A stretch of 64,000 nucleotides of DNA, from the NCBI GenBank assembly GCA_016711875.1, contig JADJSD010000001.1:248001-312000 (forward strand), given 5' to 3'. The position numbers and the translations under genes are program-made. Positions 62,306 to 64,000 of the stretch are shown piece by piece. Source of the DNA: Betaproteobacteria bacterium. Its GTDB lineage: Bacteria > Pseudomonadota > Gammaproteobacteria > Burkholderiales > Usitatibacteraceae. Numbering within the stretch: the stretch's first letter is position 1; each line of letters starts with the position of its first letter. The notes beneath the pieces were generated by a model. The model searched no databases. It saw nothing but the letters and a program-made list of their open reading frames with translations, and was not told the DNA's origin.

Positions 62306-62479
62306 CTAGCGCGTCACGAGCTTCACGAGCCCGTAGAGCGCCAGCACGAAAATCGCGGTGCTCACCAGGGCCGCGGCGATCACCGCCTGCGGCGTGAGCT
62401 TCTTCGCGTCGTCGTCGTACTCCGCCTTGCGGCGCACGCCGAAGAAGCTCCAGAAGACCGCCTTGAACGCGCCGATCAC
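62306..62479 (-). CDS. DUF2970 small membrane protein
   Basis: 57 aa: GTG 62479 overlaps the ctaG stop (GTGA). The product reads IGAFKAVFWSFFGVRRKAEY, then a hydrophilic stretch and one membrane helix (VIAAALVSTAIFVLALYGLV). The FWSFFGVR motif is characteristic of DUF2970 proteins found next to ctaG in betaproteobacteria. The function is unknown, probably in oxidase assembly. Confidence 0.9.
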   Translation of the reverse strand: MIGAFKAVFWSFFGVRRKAEYDDDAKKLTPQAVIAAALVSTAIFVLALYGLVKLVTR

Positions 62480-63000
62480 GTCGTCCCCGGCGCTTCGAAG
62501 AAGGTGTAGGAGAGCGAGATGGTGGCCATGTCCTTCGGTGCGTCGGGGCGCACCCGGAACACGACGGGCATCACCCGCTCCTCGCCGGCGGCCAGGGTCT
62601 GGTTGGAGAAGCAGAAGCACGCCTGCTTCTCGATGTACTTGCCGGCGTTCGCGGGCGCGGCGTTCATCACCGCGTGCGCCGTCACCGCGCGACCCAGGGT
62701 GTTCACCACGCGGTAGTTCACGGTGGCGAGCTCGCCCGGATGGATGGACACCTGGCGATCGATCGCCTCGAAGCGCCAGGGCAGCCCGCTCGAGGAGGCC
62801 ACCAACTCGACCGTCACCGACCGGCTCGCGTCCACCTGCGTGTTGGCGCCCGCCACCGCGCGCGTCTGCGTGATGCCGAGCGCCTCGCAGATCTGCCGGT
62901 ACATGGGAACCATCGCGAACCCGAAGCCCGTCATGAGCACCACGATCACGAGCAACTTGCCCATGAGCTGGCGGTTCTGGGTCTCGAGGGCGGCGTTCAT
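62476..63000 (-). CDS. ctaG: Cytochrome c oxidase assembly protein CtaG/Cox11
   Basis: Copper chaperone for the CuB site. The 174-aa product has one N-terminal helix (KLLVIVVLMTGFGFAMVPMY), PMYRQICEALG and the copper-binding motif KQACFCFSNQ (CxCF), preceded by NAAPANAGKYIEK. It shares its first base with the stop of the small upstream gene (TGATG). Confidence 0.96.
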   Translation of the reverse strand: MNAALETQNRQLMGKLLVIVVLMTGFGFAMVPMYRQICEALGITQTRAVAGANTQVDASRSVTVELVASSSGLPWRFEAIDRQVSIHPGELATVNYRVVNTLGRAVTAHAVMNAAPANAGKYIEKQACFCFSNQTLAAGEERVMPVVFRVRPDAPKDMATISLSYTFFEAPGTT

Positions 63001-63125
63001 CAGCGCAGGAACATCTTGGCCATGACGGTGAGGTAGATGAGGACGGCGGTCGCCCCGAGCACGAGCGCCGAGACGAGCGCGGCCTTGCGGCGCGGGTTCG
63101 GCACGGAGGGTTGTTCGCGGCTCAT
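63000..63125 (-). CDS. Cytochrome oxidase small assembly protein (41 aa)
   Basis: 41-aa frame between ctaD and ctaG, starting MSREQPSVPNPRRKAALVSA, then one membrane helix (about residues 15-36) and the end KMFLR. It matches in size, position and layout the cytochrome oxidase small assembly proteins of betaproteobacteria. Its TGA overlaps the ctaG ATG and it starts 15 nt after the ctaD stop, giving tight coupling. Confidence 0.85.
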   Translation of the reverse strand: MSREQPSVPNPRRKAALVSALVLGATAVLIYLTVMAKMFLR

Positions 63126-63140
63126 GGCGTTCTGCGCCCC

Positions 63141-64000
63141 TTATTTCACGACCGGCGCGGTCTCGAAGGTGTGGTACGGCGCGGGCGTCGGCAGGTGCGT
63201 CCATTCGAGCGTGTCGGCGCCTTCCCAGGGCAGCTGCTCGCTCTTGCGGCCGGAGCGGATGCACTCGATCACGACGTAGAGGAAGAGGAGCTGCGAGAAG
63301 CCGAAGATGAACGCCCCGACCGAGGACCACATGTTCCACTCGGCGAACTGCAGCGCGTAGTCCGGGATCCGGCGCGGCATGCCCGCCAGGCCCAGGAAGT
63401 GCTGGGGGAAGAAGGCGATGTTGAAGCCGATCACCGACAGCCAGAAGTGCGCCTTGCCGAGCGTCTCGCTGTACATGTTTCCCGTCCACTTCGGCAGCCA
63501 GAAGTAAACGCCGGCGAAGATGGCGAAGAGCGCGCCCGAGACGAGCACGTAGTGGAAATGCGCCACCACGTAGTAGGTGTTGTGAAGCGTGATGTCCACC
63601 GGGGTGATGGCGAGCACCAGGCCCGAGAACCCGCCGATCGTGAACAGGCACAGGAATCCGATCGAGAAGAGCATGGGCGTCTCGAAGGTCATGGAGCCCT
63701 TCCACATGGTCGCGATCCAGTTGAAGATCTTCACGCCCGTAGGCACGGCGATCAGCATGGTCGCGTACATGAAGAACAGGTTGCCCGCCGCCGGCATGCC
63801 CACCGTGAACATGTGGTGGCCCCACACGATGAAGGACAGGATCGCGATGGAGGCCGTGGCGTACACCATCGAGGCGTAGCCGAAGAGCGGCTTCCTCGCG
63901 AAGGCCGGGATGATCGCCGAGACGACCCCGAAGGCCGGCAGGATCATGATGTACACCTCCGGGTGCCCGAAGAACCAGAAGATGTGCATGAACATCGTCG
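63141..64000 (-). CDS. ctaD: Cytochrome c oxidase subunit I, 5' part beyond window
   Basis: C-terminal about 285 residues of the heme-copper oxidase catalytic subunit. HIFWFFGHPEVYIMILPAFG contains the CuB His and the cross-linked Tyr site, VWGHHMFTVGM the other two CuB His, and VVAHFHYVLV the heme a3 / heme a ligands; AVPTGVKIFNWIATMW is also typical. These mark an A-type (aa3) oxidase. The N-terminal heme a ligand region and start are off the window. Confidence 0.96.
   Translation of the reverse strand, partial: TMFMHIFWFFGHPEVYIMILPAFGVVSAIIPAFARKPLFGYASMVYATASIAILSFIVWGHHMFTVGMPAAGNLFFMYATMLIAVPTGVKIFNWIATMWKGSMTFETPMLFSIGFLCLFTIGGFSGLVLAITPVDITLHNTYYVVAHFHYVLVSGALFAIFAGVYFWLPKWTGNMYSETLGKAHFWLSVIGFNIAFFPQHFLGLAGMPRRIPDYALQFAEWNMWSSVGAFIFGFSQLLFLYVVIECIRSGRKSEQLPWEGADTLEWTHLPTPAPYHTFETAPVVK

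Overview
The window is a stretch of Gram-negative chromosome, about two-thirds G+C by eye. Gene content and order point to a betaproteobacterium. Supporting signs are a Porin_4-type outer-membrane porin, the lptD-surA-pdxA-rsmA run divergent from amgK-murU, the TPR-lolB-ispE-tRNA-Gln-prs-rplY-pth-ychF run divergent from mutM, the rsmD-coaD-ferredoxin / ftsY-ftsE-ftsX-rpoH pair, and the ctaD-small protein-ctaG-DUF2970-ctaE-DUF2909-SURF1 oxidase cluster. I cannot name the genus. Almost everything is housekeeping. I saw no prophage, IS element, CRISPR array, toxin-antitoxin pair or defence island, and no convincing undescribed system.

Layout: 0-6.3 kb holds a truncated porin and rpe-gph-trpE-trpG-trpD-trpC on the minus strand. 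6.4-8.6 kb holds apaG, a 35-aa membrane miniprotein on the opposite strand, mltA and a MAPEG protein. 8.6-14.8 kb is amgK-murU-pepP-ubiH-(UbiI-like)-dsbC on the minus strand. 14.9-20.3 kb is lptD-surA-pdxA-rsmA on the plus strand. 20.3-25.7 kb is glyQ-glyS-gmhB-plsC-YgjP-like-gloA on the minus strand, with a divergent methyltransferase. 26.5-39.5 kb is a miaB...phoH-ybeY-corC-lnt block into which three peptidase genes are intercalated, two of them tandem metzincin-type paralogues. 39.7-42.5 kb is a secreted subtilase, a class II aldolase-like protein and a small tautomerase. 42.5-50.3 kb holds tRNA-Met, an SGNH hydrolase and the ychF-pth-rplY-prs-tRNA-Gln-ispE-lolB-TPR run. 50.5-53.2 kb is mutM plus a dynamin-like GTPase. 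53.2-54.6 kb is ferredoxin-coaD-rsmD. 54.7-58.2 kb is ftsY-ftsE-ftsX-rpoH. 58.2-64 kb is an aa3-type cytochrome oxidase and assembly cluster truncated at its ctaD end.

Themes: the envelope dominates (LptD, SurA, LolB, Lnt, MltA, AmgK/MurU recycling, DsbC, GmhB, PlsC), with respiration (ubiquinone hydroxylases, cytochrome oxidase) and translation (GlyQS, RsmA, RsmD, MiaB, YbeY, Pth, L25, YchF, two tRNAs). The clearest regulatory signal is a perfect CIRCE operator (TTAGCACTC-N9-GAGTGCTAA) just upstream of rpoH, which suggests that HrcA represses the heat-shock sigma factor. Several -10-like hexamers lie only 6-7 nt from start codons, suggesting leaderless transcripts.

Caution on sequence quality: five genes carry six single-base frameshifts (UbiI-like, lptD twice, pdxA, the methyltransferase, prolyl oligopeptidase). 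Protein similarity continues cleanly across each one. Because lptD is normally essential and its two indels compensate, I read most or all of them as assembly errors rather than real pseudogenes. There is no gene-free stretch above 300 bases; the longest is 749-954.
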